DNA of 64,000 nt from Xylophilus ampelinus (GCF_003217575.1 NZ_QJTC01000001.1:1-64000); one strand, 5' to 3'; positions 50,459 to 60,283 are shown, counted from the stretch's first letter. Made by a program: numbers and translations. Notes: a model not told the origin generated them from the letters alone.

Positions 50459-51476
50459 CCGCGTCGGCCTTATCGTCGGCGTCGGCGTCGGCGTCGGCGT
50501 CGTCGTGGGCCGTGCCGCAGCGCGGATTGCGGGTCTTTCAGGCCGCTGGCCGGCGTTGTGCGCCGGCCTTCTGCTATCGATTTCGCAGCAGGCGGCCTGG
50601 GCCGACGTCTGGGGCTACATGGACGACCTGGGCACCGCCCACTTCGCTGCCGAGAAGGTCGACGAGCGCTACAGCCTGTTCTTCCAGGCCGGCCAGAGCT
50701 TCGACACCCGCGACATGGCGGCCGCCGCCGCGCCCGCCGGCACCGGCCTGGCGCAGATGCGCACCTTCTTCGACATCTCGCCGGGCTACAAGGCGGTGCG
50801 GCGCCACTTGAGGGCCGCGGCCGACCTGCGCAAGATCGACTACGCGCTGCTGCAGGCGCTGATCGTCACCGAATCGGGCTTCGACGCCGGGGCCGTGTCG
50901 CCGCGCGGCGCTGTCGGCCTGATGCAGGTGATGCCGGCCACCGCCCGGCAATACGGCATCGCCGCCCTGCCCCACCAGTCGGTGGTGCGGCAGCTGGTCG
51001 ATCCGCTGGTCAACATCGGCGCCGGCACGCGGCACCTGCGCTACCTGCTCGACCTGTTCCCCGGCCGGCTGGAGCTGGCGATCGCCGCCTACAACGCCGG
51101 CGAAGGCGCGGTGCAGCGCGCCGGCGGCAAGGTGCCCGACTTTCCCGAGACGCAAAACTACGTGAAGACGGTAATGCAGATCTACCGCCTGCTGCGGCCC
51201 ACGGCCGAGGCATCGTCCACGCGCGCCGTTGGCGAACTGCCCGGCCGCGGCGGCGCGCCGGCCGACGGCGGCGGCCCGCACCGGGTGCGGATGGAGCTGG
51301 CGCCGCCGCCGGCCGAACGCATGCCGGTCAGCGCCGAGCCCCGAGCGGCAGCCGGTTTCGACGTGGCGGCCGTATCCGGTGCGACGGGCGCTCCCGGCGG
51401 ACGCCGACGGTACCTTGCCGCGGCGGACGCTTTCGCCGGCAACGCTTCCTATTCCCTGACCGCCCCCGGCGAATGA
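50451..51476 (+). CDS. Lytic transglycosylase (Slt family) with DUF4124-like start
   Basis: Peptidoglycan-cleaving enzyme, 341 residues. The N-terminus is unusual: (VG)n from four GTCGGC units, then a second hydrophobic stretch ending in QQAAWA that looks like the real signal peptide. Next comes [19 protein letters not shown], a DUF4124-like segment. The SLT domain has the catalytic Glu in [20 protein letters not shown], then [13 protein letters not shown] and [12 protein letters not shown]. The C-terminal 90 residues are low-complexity Pro/Ala. It overlaps parE (ATG inside GATGTCTAG) and precedes parC by 16 bases. Confidence 0.87.
   Translation: MSSRVGLIVGVGVGVGVVVGRAAARIAGLSGRWPALCAGLLLSISQQAAWADVWGYMDDLGTAHFAAEKVDERYSLFFQAGQSFDTRDMAAAAAPAGTGLAQMRTFFDISPGYKAVRRHLRAAADLRKIDYALLQALIVTESGFDAGAVSPRGAVGLMQVMPATARQYGIAALPHQSVVRQLVDPLVNIGAGTRHLRYLLDLFPGRLELAIAAYNAGEGAVQRAGGKVPDFPETQNYVKTVMQIYRLLRPTAEASSTRAVGELPGRGGAPADGGGPHRVRMELAPPPAERMPVSAEPRAAAGFDVAAVSGATGAPGGRRRYLAAADAFAGNASYSLTAPGE
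50475..50498 (+). repeat. Four tandem GTCGGC units
   Basis: A 6-bp microsatellite within the first 16 codons of the transglycosylase gene encodes Val-Gly repeats, followed by a degenerate fifth unit GTCGTC. Length changes would keep the frame. Confidence 0.85.
50573..50589 (+). repeat. GCTAT-N7-GCAGC palindrome, copy 8 (inside slt)
   Basis: GCTAT-CGATTTC-GCAGC, read in frame as LLSISQQ at the end of the second hydrophobic stretch. It is a degenerate but same-length copy of the 17-bp core. Confidence 0.5.
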
Positions 51477-51492
51477 GCCTTTTCTTTTCCTG

Positions 51493-53874
51493 ATGAGCGA
51501 CAACCTTCCCCTCGATTTGGCCGCCCGTCCGGCGCCCCCCCCGGCCGGCGATTCGCAACCCGACCTGGGCACCTACGCCCAGCGCGCCTACCTGGAATAC
51601 GCCCTCTCGGTCGTCAAGGGCCGGGCGCTGCCCGACGTTTGCGACGGCCAGAAGCCGGTGCAGCGCCGCATCCTCTATTCGATGGAGCGGATGGGCCTGG
51701 GCTTCTCCGGTGCCAACGCCGCCAACGGCGCCAAGCCGGTCAAGAGCGCCCGGGTGGTGGGCGACGTGCTGGGTCGCTTCCATCCGCACGGTGACCAGGC
51801 GGCCTACGACGCGCTGGTGCGCATGGCGCAGGATTTCAGCCAGCGCTATCCGCTCATCGACGGGCAGGGCAACTTCGGCAGCCGCGACGGCGACGGCGCC
51901 GCGGCGATGCGCTACACCGAGGCGCGGCTCTCCAGGATCACCCGGCTGCTGCTGGAGGAGATCGACGAGGGCACGGTCGACTTCATCCCCAACTACGACG
52001 GCAGCACCCAGGAGCCGCGCCAGCTGCCGGCCCGCCTGCCGTTCACCCTGCTCAACGGCGCCTCGGGCATCGCGGTGGGCCTGGCGACCGAGATCCCCAG
52101 CCACAACCTGCGCGAGATCGCGGACGCCTGCGTCGCCTTGATCAAGACGCCGGAGATGCCCGACGAGGAACTGTTCGCCCTCGTGCCCGGCCCCGACTAT
52201 CCCGGCGGCGGCCAGATCATCAGCGCCGCCGGCGACATCGCCGACGCCTACCGCAGCGGCCGCGGCAGCCTGAAGGTGCGGGCCCGCTGGAAGATCGAGG
52301 AACTGGCCCGGGGCCAGTGGCAATTGGTGGTCCACGAGCTGCCGCCCGGCGTCAGCTCGCAAAGGGTGCTCGAAGAGATCGAGGAGCTGACCAACCCCAA
52401 GGTCAAGGCCGGCAAGAAGGCGCTCAGCCAGGACCAGGTGCAGCTGAAGGCGGTGCTGCTGGGCGTGCTGGACGGGGTGCGCGACGAATCCAGCAAGGAC
52501 GCGCCGGTGCGCCTGGTCTTCGAGCCCAAGACCGGCAAGACGCCGCAGGCCGAACTGGTCGGCACGCTGCTGGCGCAGACCTCGCTGGAGACCTCGGCGC
52601 CGGTCAACATGACCATGGTGGGCCTGGACGGCCGGCCGGTGCAGAAATCGCTGCGGCAGATGCTGCTGGAGTGGATCGAGTTTCGCCAGCAGACGGTGCA
52701 GCGCCGTTCGCAGCACCGGCTCGACAAGGTGCTGGACCGGATCCACATCCTCGAAGGCCGGCAGACCGTGCTGCTCAACATCGACGAGGTGATCGCGATC
52801 ATCCGGCAGGCCGACGACCCGAAGGCCGCGCTGATCGCGCGCTTTTCGCTCAGCGACCGGCAGGCCGAGGACATCCTCGAAATCCGGCTGCGCCAACTGG
52901 CCCGGCTGGAGGCGATCAAGATCGAGCAGGAACTGGCGGGCCTGCGCACCGAGCAGACCAGGCTCGAAGAAATCCTGGGCAGCCCGGCGGCCCTGCGCCG
53001 GCTCATGGTCAAGGAGATCGAGGCCGACGCCAGGCAGTTCGCCGACCCGCGGCGCACCCTGATCCAGGCCGAGAAGCGCGCCGTGGCCGAGGTGCGGGTG
53101 GTGGACGAGCCGGTCACGGTCGTCGTCTCGCAGAAGGGCTGGGTGCGGGCGCGCGGCGGCCACGGCCACGATGCGGGCGGCTTCGCCTTCAAGGCGGGCG
53201 ACGGGCTCTACGGCACCTTCGAATGCCGCACGGTGGACGTGCTGCTGGTCTTCGGCGGCAACGGCCGGGTCTACACGCTGCCGGTGGCCGTGCTGCCGAA
53301 TGCGCGGGGCGACGGCCAGCCGGTCACCACGCTGATCGAGCTGGAAACGGGCACCCAGCTGGCCCACTACTTCGCCGGCCCGCCGGGCGCCGCGCTGCTG
53401 CTGGCCGGTTCGGGCGGCTACGGCTTCATCGCCAACGTCGAGAACCTGGTGTCGCGCCAGCGCGGCGGCAAGACCTTCGTGGCCCTCGGCGAGGGCGAGA
53501 CGCTCTGCCGCCCCAGCCTGGCGATGCTGCCCACCGCCGCCCAGGCGGGCGCCGCCAGGCCGGTGTTGCCGGCCACGCATGTCTGCTGCGCCTCGACCGG
53601 CGGCCGCATCCTGACCTTCGAGATCGGCGAACTGAAGCTCATGGAGAAGGGCGGCCGCGGCCTGATGCTGATCGACCTGGAGCCGAAGGACACCCTGGCC
53701 GGTGCCGCCGCCTACACCCGCAGCGTGCGGATCGAGGGCATCGGCCGCGGCGCCAAGGAGCGCGACGAGACGCTGGAACTCCGCAGCCTCAACAACGCCC
53801 GCGCGTTGCGGGGCCGCAAGGGCAAGGCGGCCGACCTGGGCTTCAAGCCCCATGCGGTGACGCGGGTCGAGTAA
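51493..53874 (+). CDS. parC: DNA topoisomerase IV subunit A
   Basis: DNA cleavage and rejoining subunit of topoisomerase IV, 793 residues. The breakage-reunion domain includes [17 protein letters not shown], the quinolone region [16 protein letters not shown] and the catalytic Tyr141 in [11 protein letters not shown]. The C-terminal beta-pinwheel has degenerate GyrA-type blades. At the expected positions of the quinolone-resistance residues there is a Gln in [10 protein letters not shown]. Confidence 0.96.
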   Translation: MSDNLPLDLAARPAPPPAGDSQPDLGTYAQRAYLEYALSVVKGRALPDVCDGQKPVQRRILYSMERMGLGFSGANAANGAKPVKSARVVGDVLGRFHPHGDQAAYDALVRMAQDFSQRYPLIDGQGNFGSRDGDGAAAMRYTEARLSRITRLLLEEIDEGTVDFIPNYDGSTQEPRQLPARLPFTLLNGASGIAVGLATEIPSHNLREIADACVALIKTPEMPDEELFALVPGPDYPGGGQIISAAGDIADAYRSGRGSLKVRARWKIEELARGQWQLVVHELPPGVSSQRVLEEIEELTNPKVKAGKKALSQDQVQLKAVLLGVLDGVRDESSKDAPVRLVFEPKTGKTPQAELVGTLLAQTSLETSAPVNMTMVGLDGRPVQKSLRQMLLEWIEFRQQTVQRRSQHRLDKVLDRIHILEGRQTVLLNIDEVIAIIRQADDPKAALIARFSLSDRQAEDILEIRLRQLARLEAIKIEQELAGLRTEQTRLEEILGSPAALRRLMVKEIEADARQFADPRRTLIQAEKRAVAEVRVVDEPVTVVVSQKGWVRARGGHGHDAGGFAFKAGDGLYGTFECRTVDVLLVFGGNGRVYTLPVAVLPNARGDGQPVTTLIELETGTQLAHYFAGPPGAALLLAGSGGYGFIANVENLVSRQRGGKTFVALGEGETLCRPSLAMLPTAAQAGAARPVLPATHVCCASTGGRILTFEIGELKLMEKGGRGLMLIDLEPKDTLAGAAAYTRSVRIEGIGRGAKERDETLELRSLNNARALRGRKGKAADLGFKPHAVTRVE

Positions 53875-54004
53875 GACCTTTCGTCACCGCCGGCCAGTGC
53901 GTCAGAAAGTGCAAAGCACCGTGGCCAGGCCGCTGGCGCGCATGGTGGCGGTGGTCCGGCTCGACGGGCCGTAGACGGTGCCGCACGGCGGAATATCAGC
54001 GCGG

Positions 54005-56437
54005 CTACAACCCGCCCAGCGCCCGCAGCACGTTCTCCGGCGTGGCCGGCGCCTCCAGCCGCACCGGGCCGCCGCCGGGCCGCGCCGCGGCCACCGCGTC
54101 GCGCAGCGCCTCGTACACGCTGATCGCCAGCATGAAGGGCGGCTCGCCGACGGCCTTGCTGCCGAAGACGTTGTCCTCGCGATTGGGCTCGTGCCACAGC
54201 TCGACCTTGAAGTGCGCCGGGATGTCGCCGGTCGCCGGGATCTTGTAGGTGCTGGGGGCGTGGGTGGTGAGCAGGCCCTTGTCGTTCCAAACCAGCTGCT
54301 CGGTGGTGAGCCAGCCCATGCCCTGGACGAAGCCGCCTTCGATCTGGCCGATGTCGAGGGCCGGGTTGATGCTGCGGCCCACGTCGTGGAGGATGTCGAC
54401 CCGCAGCACCCGGCTCTCGCCGGTCAGGGTGTCGATCGCCACCTCGGTCGCGGCCGCGCCGTAGGCGAAGTAGTAGAACGGCCGGCCGGTGAGGGTGGTC
54501 TTGTCGTAGTGGATCTTGGGCGTGCGGTAGAAGCCGTCGCTCCACAGCTGGATGCGGTTGGCGTAGGCCATGGCGACCACGTCGTCGAAGCGGCGGGTGG
54601 TGGTGGGCGAGACCACCTCGCCGTCGGCGAACGAGATCTCGCCTGCGCCGCAGCCGTCGAGGCCGCAGACGAAGCTGGCGATGTTGTCGCGCACGTTGCG
54701 GGCGGCGTACTGGGCGGCCCGGCCGTTCAGGTCGGTGCCGCTGCTGGCGGCGGTGGCGCTGGCATGGGGCACCTTGCCGGTGTCGGCGGCGGTCACCAGC
54801 ACCCGGGCGAAGGGCACGCCCAGCTCGTCGGCCACGATCTGCGCCACCTTGGTGTTGAGGCCCTGGCCCATCTCGGTGCCGCCGTGGTTCACCTGCACGC
54901 TGCCGTCGGTATACACATGCACCAGCGCGCCGGCCTGGTTGAACAGGGTGGCGGTGAACGAGATGCCGAACTTCACCGGCGTGACGGCCAGCCCCCGCTT
55001 CAGCACAGGCTGCGCTGCATTCCAGATGGAAATGGCCTCTTGCCGGCGCCGGTAGCCGGCATCCTGCTCTAGTTTCGATAGCAGGGGCTGGAGGATGTTG
55101 TCCTCCACCTGCATCTGGTAGTGGGTGACGTTGCGCTCGGCGGTGCCGTAGAGGTTGCGGTAGCGCACATCGAGCGCGTCGAGGCCCAGGTGCCGGGCGA
55201 TGTCGCCCAGGATCGCCTCGATCACGATCACGCCCTGCGGGCCGCCGAAGCCGCGGAAGGCGGTGTGGCTCTGGGTATTGGTCTTGCAGCGGTAGCTGCG
55301 GATGGTGACGTCCGACAGGTAGTAGCCGTTGTCGGCATGGAAGACGGCGCGGTCGGCCACCGGGCCCGACAGGTCTGCCGAGAAGCCGCAGTTGACCAAC
55401 ATCGTCAGGTCCAGCGCGGTGATGCGGCCGGTGGCGTCGAAGCCCACCTCCCAGTCGTAGGCGAAGGGGTGACGCTTGCCGGTGACCATGAAGTCGTCGT
55501 CGCGGTCCAGGCGCAGCTTGACCGGATGGCCGGTCTTCTTCGCCGCCAGCGCGGCCCAGACGGCCAGGTGCCCGGCCTGCGTTTCCTTGCCGCCGAAGCC
55601 GCCGCCCAGGCGCCGGCATTCGACCCGCACCGCATGGTTGTCGACGCCCAGCGCATGCGCCACCCAGTGCTGCACCTCGCCCGGGTGCTGGGTGCTGGAG
55701 TGGATCCACCACTGGTTCTGCTCCAGCGGCAGGGCATAGGCCACCTGGCCCTCCAGGTAGAAGTGCTCCTGGCCGCCGACCTCCAGCGTGCCCTGCAGCC
55801 GGTGGGCGGCCCGCGGCATCGCGCCGTGGGCGTCGCCGCGATGCACCGTGACCGGCGGCAGCACGTAGCGCTGCGCGGCGTGGGCGGTGCGCGGGTCCAG
55901 CACCGCGGGCAGCGGCTCGATGTCGAGCACCACCGCGCGGGCCGCGCGGCGGGCCTGCATCACCGTGTCGGCCACCACCAGGCCGACCACCTGGCCGATG
56001 TGCTGCACCGTGCCGAAGGCGAAGACCGGCTCGTCGTGGCCGAAGGCGGCCAGCAGCTTGTCGCCGGGGATGTCGTCGGCCAGCAGCACCTCGCGCACGC
56101 CGGGCATGGCCAGCGCCGCCGTGGTGTCGATGCCGCGCAGCCGGCCGTGGGCCACGGTCGAGAGGATCGGCGCGGCCTGCAGGGTACCGCGCACCTCCGG
56201 GATGTCGTCGACGTAGGTGGCGCCGCCGGCCACTTGGGCGCGGGCGCTCTCGTGGGGCTGCGAGCGGCCCTGGGCGCGGGTGGGCGGCGCGGCGGTGCGG
56301 GGCAGTGCGCCCGGGTCGTGCGGCTGGGCGGCATCGACCGTGTCGGCGTGCGCGTCGGCCGCGGCAACGCGCGGGTCGTCGCCGGCATCGCGGCTGACGG
56401 GGATCGGCGGGGCGCCGGGGGTGTCGCGAGCGTTCAT
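54005..56437 (-). CDS. xdhB: Xanthine dehydrogenase molybdopterin-binding subunit
   Basis: Large Mo-cofactor subunit that oxidises hypoxanthine and xanthine to urate. 810 residues. The N-terminal 60 residues are Ala/Asp/Pro-rich and unconserved; the domain begins at QPHESARAQVAGGATYVDDIPE. Conserved: RLGGGFGGKE, HTAFRGFGGPQG, GGTEMGQGLNTK and the C-terminal KAVGEPPFMLAISV with the catalytic Glu. An in-frame copy of the 17-bp palindrome encodes LLSKLEQ near residue 455. It overlaps xdhA by four bases (ATGA). Confidence 0.94.
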   Translation of the reverse strand: MNARDTPGAPPIPVSRDAGDDPRVAAADAHADTVDAAQPHDPGALPRTAAPPTRAQGRSQPHESARAQVAGGATYVDDIPEVRGTLQAAPILSTVAHGRLRGIDTTAALAMPGVREVLLADDIPGDKLLAAFGHDEPVFAFGTVQHIGQVVGLVVADTVMQARRAARAVVLDIEPLPAVLDPRTAHAAQRYVLPPVTVHRGDAHGAMPRAAHRLQGTLEVGGQEHFYLEGQVAYALPLEQNQWWIHSSTQHPGEVQHWVAHALGVDNHAVRVECRRLGGGFGGKETQAGHLAVWAALAAKKTGHPVKLRLDRDDDFMVTGKRHPFAYDWEVGFDATGRITALDLTMLVNCGFSADLSGPVADRAVFHADNGYYLSDVTIRSYRCKTNTQSHTAFRGFGGPQGVIVIEAILGDIARHLGLDALDVRYRNLYGTAERNVTHYQMQVEDNILQPLLSKLEQDAGYRRRQEAISIWNAAQPVLKRGLAVTPVKFGISFTATLFNQAGALVHVYTDGSVQVNHGGTEMGQGLNTKVAQIVADELGVPFARVLVTAADTGKVPHASATAASSGTDLNGRAAQYAARNVRDNIASFVCGLDGCGAGEISFADGEVVSPTTTRRFDDVVAMAYANRIQLWSDGFYRTPKIHYDKTTLTGRPFYYFAYGAAATEVAIDTLTGESRVLRVDILHDVGRSINPALDIGQIEGGFVQGMGWLTTEQLVWNDKGLLTTHAPSTYKIPATGDIPAHFKVELWHEPNREDNVFGSKAVGEPPFMLAISVYEALRDAVAAARPGGGPVRLEAPATPENVLRALGGL
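55066..55082 (-). repeat. GCTAT-type palindrome, copy 9 (inside xdhB)
   Basis: On the minus strand GCTAT-CGAAACT-AGAGC, translated LSKLEQ. The 19-mer TGCTATCGAAACTAGAGCA is identical to the copy inside xdhA, in the same frame. It is followed by GATGCCGGCTACCGGCGCC, resembling the GCCGGCTAC second arm of the intergenic copies. Confidence 0.75.
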
Positions 56438-58077
56438 CGGATCACCTCCAGCGCCAGAGATTCGAGCCGCACGTCCGCCTGGCCCTGGCTCTCGCGCCAG
56501 CAGCGCTGCATCAGGTTGGCGAGCAGCACCCTGCGGTAGCCGCCTGAGGCCCGCATGTCGGAGATCGGCTGGAACTCGGCCTGCAGCGCGACACCGGCGG
56601 CCCGGGCGGCCTGCGCCTTCCAGGGGCGGCCGACCAGGGCGGCCTCGGCCTGGCGGGCGCGGGACGGCACTGCCGCTACGCCGCCCGCGCCGATGGAGGC
56701 GTGGCGGACGGTGCCGTCGGCATCGAGCACCAAACGGATCGCCAGGCAGACGGCGGAGATGTCGTCGTCCTGCCGCTTGCTGATCTTGAAGACATACAGC
56801 CCCCCCAGGCTGCCCCGCTGCGCGTGGTCCGCCAAGCCCCTCGGGGGGCGGCCCTGGAGGACCGGCGGAGCCGGATCCTCGGGGCCCTGAGGGGCGGCGG
56901 CTGCGCTGCGCGCTGCGCCGGCTGAATGCTCCTTGTCCGGCGCGGGCACGTCGATGTACGCCACGATCTCGTCGGGCGCCATCACGTTCTGCCGGTAGCC
57001 GGTGTAGAGGTCTTCCACCGCCAGGCTGCGCTGGCCGCGGACGCTCGCCAGCACCACCTGCGCGCCCAGGGCGATCAGCAGCGGCATCGAGTCGCCGATC
57101 GGCGAGCCGTTGGCGACGTTGCCGCCCAGGGTACCGGCGTTGCGCACCGGCAGGCTGGCGAAGCGGGCGGCGAAGGGCGCGATCGCCGGGCGGTCGGCCG
57201 ACAGGGCGGCGTAGGCCGCCTGCAGCGTGGCGGCGGCGCCGATGCGCAGGGCCCCGTCGGCCGCGCGCGCGATGCGGCGCAGTTCGGCCGCGCGGGTGGT
57301 GTCGATCACCTGGGCGAACCGGCGGTGCTGCTTGGTCACCCACAGACCGACGTCGGTGCAGCCGGCGACCAACTGGGCCTGCGGCCGGGCGGCGCGGGCC
57401 GCGAGCAGGGCAGGGAGGGTGGTGGGGGCGATGTAGGCCGCGTCGTCTGTCCGTCCACACACCGGTTCATCGACCGAATCGGGCTCCGGCCAGCGCGGGA
57501 CGCCGACCATATGCTCTAGTTTCGATAGCACGGCGCCGTGGTCGAGCGCCACCGGGGGCAGCATGGCCATCCGCTCGGCCGCCTCCAGGATCGGCCGGTA
57601 GCCGGTGCAGCGGCAGAGGTTGCCGGACAGGTCTTCCTGCGCCACCGCCCGGGTGATCGTCTGGCCCCGGCAGACCCGGTTCTGGTACATGCCGAACAGG
57701 CTCATCACGAAGCCGGGGGTGCAGAAGCCGCACTGCGATCCGTGGCACTGCACCAGCGCCTCCTGCGCCGGGTGCAGGGTGCCGTCGGACGCGGCCAGGT
57801 CCTCCACCGTCCAGAGCGCCATGCCGTCGACCGAATGCGCCAGCTTGGTGCAGCTGTTGACCGCCCGCACTTCCAGCGACGCGGCGCCGTCGTCGCCGAG
57901 GCGGCGCTCGCCGACGACCACGGTACAGGCGCCGCAATCGCCCTCGCCGCAGCCTTCCTTGGTGCCGGTGCAGTGCAGGTCCTCGCGCAGCAGGTCGAGC
58001 AATGTGCGGTCGGGCGGCACGTGGGCCAACGTCACGGTCTTGCCGCGTCGTAGGAAGCGCAGGGGTTGGGTGTGCAT
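56434..58077 (-). CDS. xdhA: Xanthine dehydrogenase Fe-S/FAD subunit
   Basis: Small subunit that passes electrons from the Mo centre through two 2Fe-2S clusters to FAD. 547 residues. Cluster ligands are in CTGTKEGCGEGDCGACTVV and CHGSQCGFCTPGF with LSGNLCRCTGYRPI. The FAD domain has VAGCTDVGLWVTK, GTLGGNVANGSPIGDS and YVFKISKRQDDDISAV. Two segments are extra: LSKLE (a 17-bp palindrome) between the Fe-S and FAD domains, and about 44 residues of Pro/Gly/Ala-rich sequence just before YVFKISKR, encoded by a GC-rich palindromic insert. It is first in xdhA-xdhB. Confidence 0.93.
   Translation of the reverse strand: MHTQPLRFLRRGKTVTLAHVPPDRTLLDLLREDLHCTGTKEGCGEGDCGACTVVVGERRLGDDGAASLEVRAVNSCTKLAHSVDGMALWTVEDLAASDGTLHPAQEALVQCHGSQCGFCTPGFVMSLFGMYQNRVCRGQTITRAVAQEDLSGNLCRCTGYRPILEAAERMAMLPPVALDHGAVLSKLEHMVGVPRWPEPDSVDEPVCGRTDDAAYIAPTTLPALLAARAARPQAQLVAGCTDVGLWVTKQHRRFAQVIDTTRAAELRRIARAADGALRIGAAATLQAAYAALSADRPAIAPFAARFASLPVRNAGTLGGNVANGSPIGDSMPLLIALGAQVVLASVRGQRSLAVEDLYTGYRQNVMAPDEIVAYIDVPAPDKEHSAGAARSAAAAPQGPEDPAPPVLQGRPPRGLADHAQRGSLGGLYVFKISKRQDDDISAVCLAIRLVLDADGTVRHASIGAGGVAAVPSRARQAEAALVGRPWKAQAARAAGVALQAEFQPISDMRASGGYRRVLLANLMQRCWRESQGQADVRLESLALEVIR
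56797..56928 (-). repeat. GC-rich palindromic insert inside xdhA
   Basis: About 132 bases (44 codons) between VAYIDVPAPDK and LYVFKISKR with no counterpart in the usual FAD-domain sequence. It contains several short inverted repeats (CCCCGAGGGG, GGGCCCCGAGGATCC, GCGCAGCGCGCAGCGC) and keeps the reading frame. Its composition resembles GC-rich intergenic repeats of Comamonadaceae. Confidence 0.7.
57513..57529 (-). repeat. GCTAT-type palindrome, copy 10 (inside xdhA)
   Basis: On the minus strand GCTAT-CGAAACT-AGAGC, translated VLSKLEH in the linker between the Fe-S and FAD domains. Identical core to the xdhB copy. Confidence 0.75.
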
Positions 58078-58175
58078 GGGGGTGCATCGCGGGGGGCGGT
58101 GCGGTAAGCAGCAAAAAGGAGGCCAGCGCCGAGGTTAGGCGAGGCTGGCTGACGCAGCATACAACTGGAGCGGCC

Positions 58176-58517
58176 ATGGAAATCGCGATTCGGAAGATCG
58201 GCAACGGCAGAGGCGTAGTGCTGCCGAAGCCCTTGCTGGCGGAGGCGGGGCTGGAAGAGCGGTCCATCGCCCACATCGCGGTGGAGAACGGCACCAGCGT
58301 CCCCAGCAAGCCCTCGAAGGCGGGGGGGGCAGGTCGGGGCGGAGACACACTGCCATGGGCGAATTCGGCAATACGGACGACGGGGAGCTGGACTGGTGAA
58401 GCGCGCAGACATCCGGCGGGTGAAAACAAGACGCGGCGGGCCCGGAAGATGGGTGTCGTTTCCGCCTAAACCTTGGCGAGCTTGCTGGTCGCGCTGCATG
58501 AGCAGTTCGCCGAGTGA
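58176..58517 (+). pseudogene. Decayed mazEF-type toxin-antitoxin locus
   Basis: ATG 58176 starts a MazE-like antitoxin N-terminus (MEIAIRKIGNGRGVVLPKPL, an AbrB-type DNA-binding fold). After about 45 codons and a run of eight G (58322-58329) the frame is lost; the typical antitoxin ending MGEFGNTDDGELDW is found in another frame at 58355-58399. A GTG at 58396 overlaps it and begins a MazF/PemK-like toxin start, KRADIRRVK, which then degenerates. The frame ends by 58517. Deletion plus frameshift means neither product should be functional. Confidence 0.7.
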
Positions 58518-58617
58518 AGGAATTCGGCGCCCGCATGTCGCGGCGGTCGATTACTCCAGCCCGAACGCCGCCCGCAGCGCGGCAGAGGCGTGCGGCGGGC
58601 GAAATCGGCACGACGAT

Positions 58618-58660
58618 GCTACGAAAAGAATAGCTTCCGGTCGGCGACTGGATTCGGCCC
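58618..58660 (+). repeat. GCTAC-N7-ATAGC dispersed palindrome, copy 11 (extended)
   Basis: Core GCTAC-GAAAAGA-ATAGC at 58618-58634, followed by CCGGTCGGCG...ATTCGGCC. It lies about 75 bases upstream of the ABC importer operon, next to the decayed toxin-antitoxin locus. Confidence 0.7.
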
Positions 58661-58735
58661 TGGCCACTTTTTATCCGCGAGGACGGATTTTCCCCCGACG
58701 GTGCACCCCGCGACACGAAAAGCGACAATCCCGGC

Positions 58736-60283
58736 ATGACACCCAGCGCCTCCCCGCCGCGCCTGCAGCTGACCGGCATCACCAAGCGCTACCCGGCGGT
58801 CGTCGCCAACAGCGGCGTATCGCTGCTCGTGCGGCCGGGCGAGACCCATGCGGTGCTGGGCGAGAACGGTGCCGGCAAGTCCACGCTGATGAAGGTCATC
58901 TACGGATCGGTCAAGCCCGACGAGGGCGGCGTGCTCTTCGACGGCCGTCCGGTGCAGGTCAAGAACCCGCAGGAGGCGCGGGCGCTGGGCATCGCGATGG
59001 TGTTCCAGCATTTCAGCCTCTTCGATACGCTGACGGTGGCCGAGAACGTCTGGCTGGGGTTGGAGAAATCCCTCACGCTGGCCGAGGTGTCCCGCCGCAT
59101 CACGGCCAAGGCGTCGGAGTACGGCCTGGACATCGACCCCACCCGCCCGGTGCACACCCTGTCGGTCGGCGAGATGCAGCGGGTCGAAATCATCCGCGCG
59201 CTGCTGACCGACCCGACGCTGCTGATCCTCGACGAGCCCACCTCGGTGCTGACGCCGCAGGCGGTCGAGAAGCTCTTCGTGGTGCTCAAGCAGCTGGCCC
59301 GCGAGGGCTGCAGCATCCTCTACATCAGCCACAAGCTGCACGAGATCCGCTCGTTGTGCACCGCCTGCACCGTGCTGCGCGGCGGCAAGGTGACGGGCGT
59401 CTGCAATCCGGCGGAAGAAACCAAAGCCTCGCTCTCGCGGCTGATGATCGGCGCCGAGCCGCCCGCGCTGCAGCACCGTGCCTCGACCGTCGGCGCCGCG
59501 GTGTTGCGGGTGCGGGGCCTGACGCTGGAGCGCGAATCGCCCTTCGGCACCGACCTCGACGACGTGCGGCTGGAGGTGCGGGCGGGCGAGGTGGTCGGCA
59601 TCGCCGGCGTCTCGGGCAACGGGCAGCGGGAGCTGCTCTACACGCTGTCGGGCGAAGACACCCGCGCCGCGCCGGCCGCGGTCGAGGTGTCCGGCCAGCC
59701 GGCGGGCCGGCTGTCGCCCGGCGCGCGGCGGGGGCTGGGCCTGCATTTCGTGCCGGAGGAGCGGCTGGGCCGCGGCGCGGTTCCCACGCTGGGCCTGGCC
59801 CACAACCTGCTGCTGACCCGCCGCGACGCGGTGGGCGCGGGCGGCTGGCTGAAGCTGGGCGCGCTGGAGAAGCAGGCCCGAGACATCATCGCCCGCTTCA
59901 ACGTCAAGGCCGGCGGGCCGCATGCGGCGGCGCGGTCGCTCTCGGGCGGCAATCTGCAGAAATTCATCGTCGGCCGCGAGATCGACGCCCAGCCCCGGCT
60001 GCTCATCGTCTCCCAGCCCACCTGGGGCGTGGACGTGGGCGCCGCCGCCCAGATCCGCGGCGCGATCCTGGCGCTGCGCGACGCCGGCTGCGCGGTGCTG
60101 GTGGTCAGCGAAGAGCTGGACGAGCTGTTCGAGCTGAGCGACCGGCTGCACGTCATGGCCGAGGGGCGTCTCTCGCCCCCGATGGCTCGGGCCGACGCCA
60201 CGGTGGAGCAGATCGGCGCCTGGATGAGCGGGCTGTGGGATGCGCCTGCCGCCGTCGCCGCGCAGGAGGCCGCGGCATGCTGA
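58736..60283 (+). CDS. Nucleoside/purine ABC transporter ATPase (double domain)
   Basis: 515 residues with two fused ATPase domains, as in ribose/nucleoside importers (YufO/NupO-like). Domain 1: Walker A GENGAGKST, signature LSVGEMQRVEI, Walker B LLILDEPTSVLTPQ. Domain 2: degenerate Walker A GVSGNGQREL and signature LSGGNLQKFIVGRE, the usual asymmetry of this group. It is the first gene of a four-gene BMP-type importer operon and is divergent from xdhA, which points to purine nucleosides or bases as substrates. The 3' end overlaps the next gene by seven bases. Confidence 0.92.
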   Translation: MTPSASPPRLQLTGITKRYPAVVANSGVSLLVRPGETHAVLGENGAGKSTLMKVIYGSVKPDEGGVLFDGRPVQVKNPQEARALGIAMVFQHFSLFDTLTVAENVWLGLEKSLTLAEVSRRITAKASEYGLDIDPTRPVHTLSVGEMQRVEIIRALLTDPTLLILDEPTSVLTPQAVEKLFVVLKQLAREGCSILYISHKLHEIRSLCTACTVLRGGKVTGVCNPAEETKASLSRLMIGAEPPALQHRASTVGAAVLRVRGLTLERESPFGTDLDDVRLEVRAGEVVGIAGVSGNGQRELLYTLSGEDTRAAPAAVEVSGQPAGRLSPGARRGLGLHFVPEERLGRGAVPTLGLAHNLLLTRRDAVGAGGWLKLGALEKQARDIIARFNVKAGGPHAAARSLSGGNLQKFIVGREIDAQPRLLIVSQPTWGVDVGAAAQIRGAILALRDAGCAVLVVSEELDELFELSDRLHVMAEGRLSPPMARADATVEQIGAWMSGLWDAPAAVAAQEAAAC

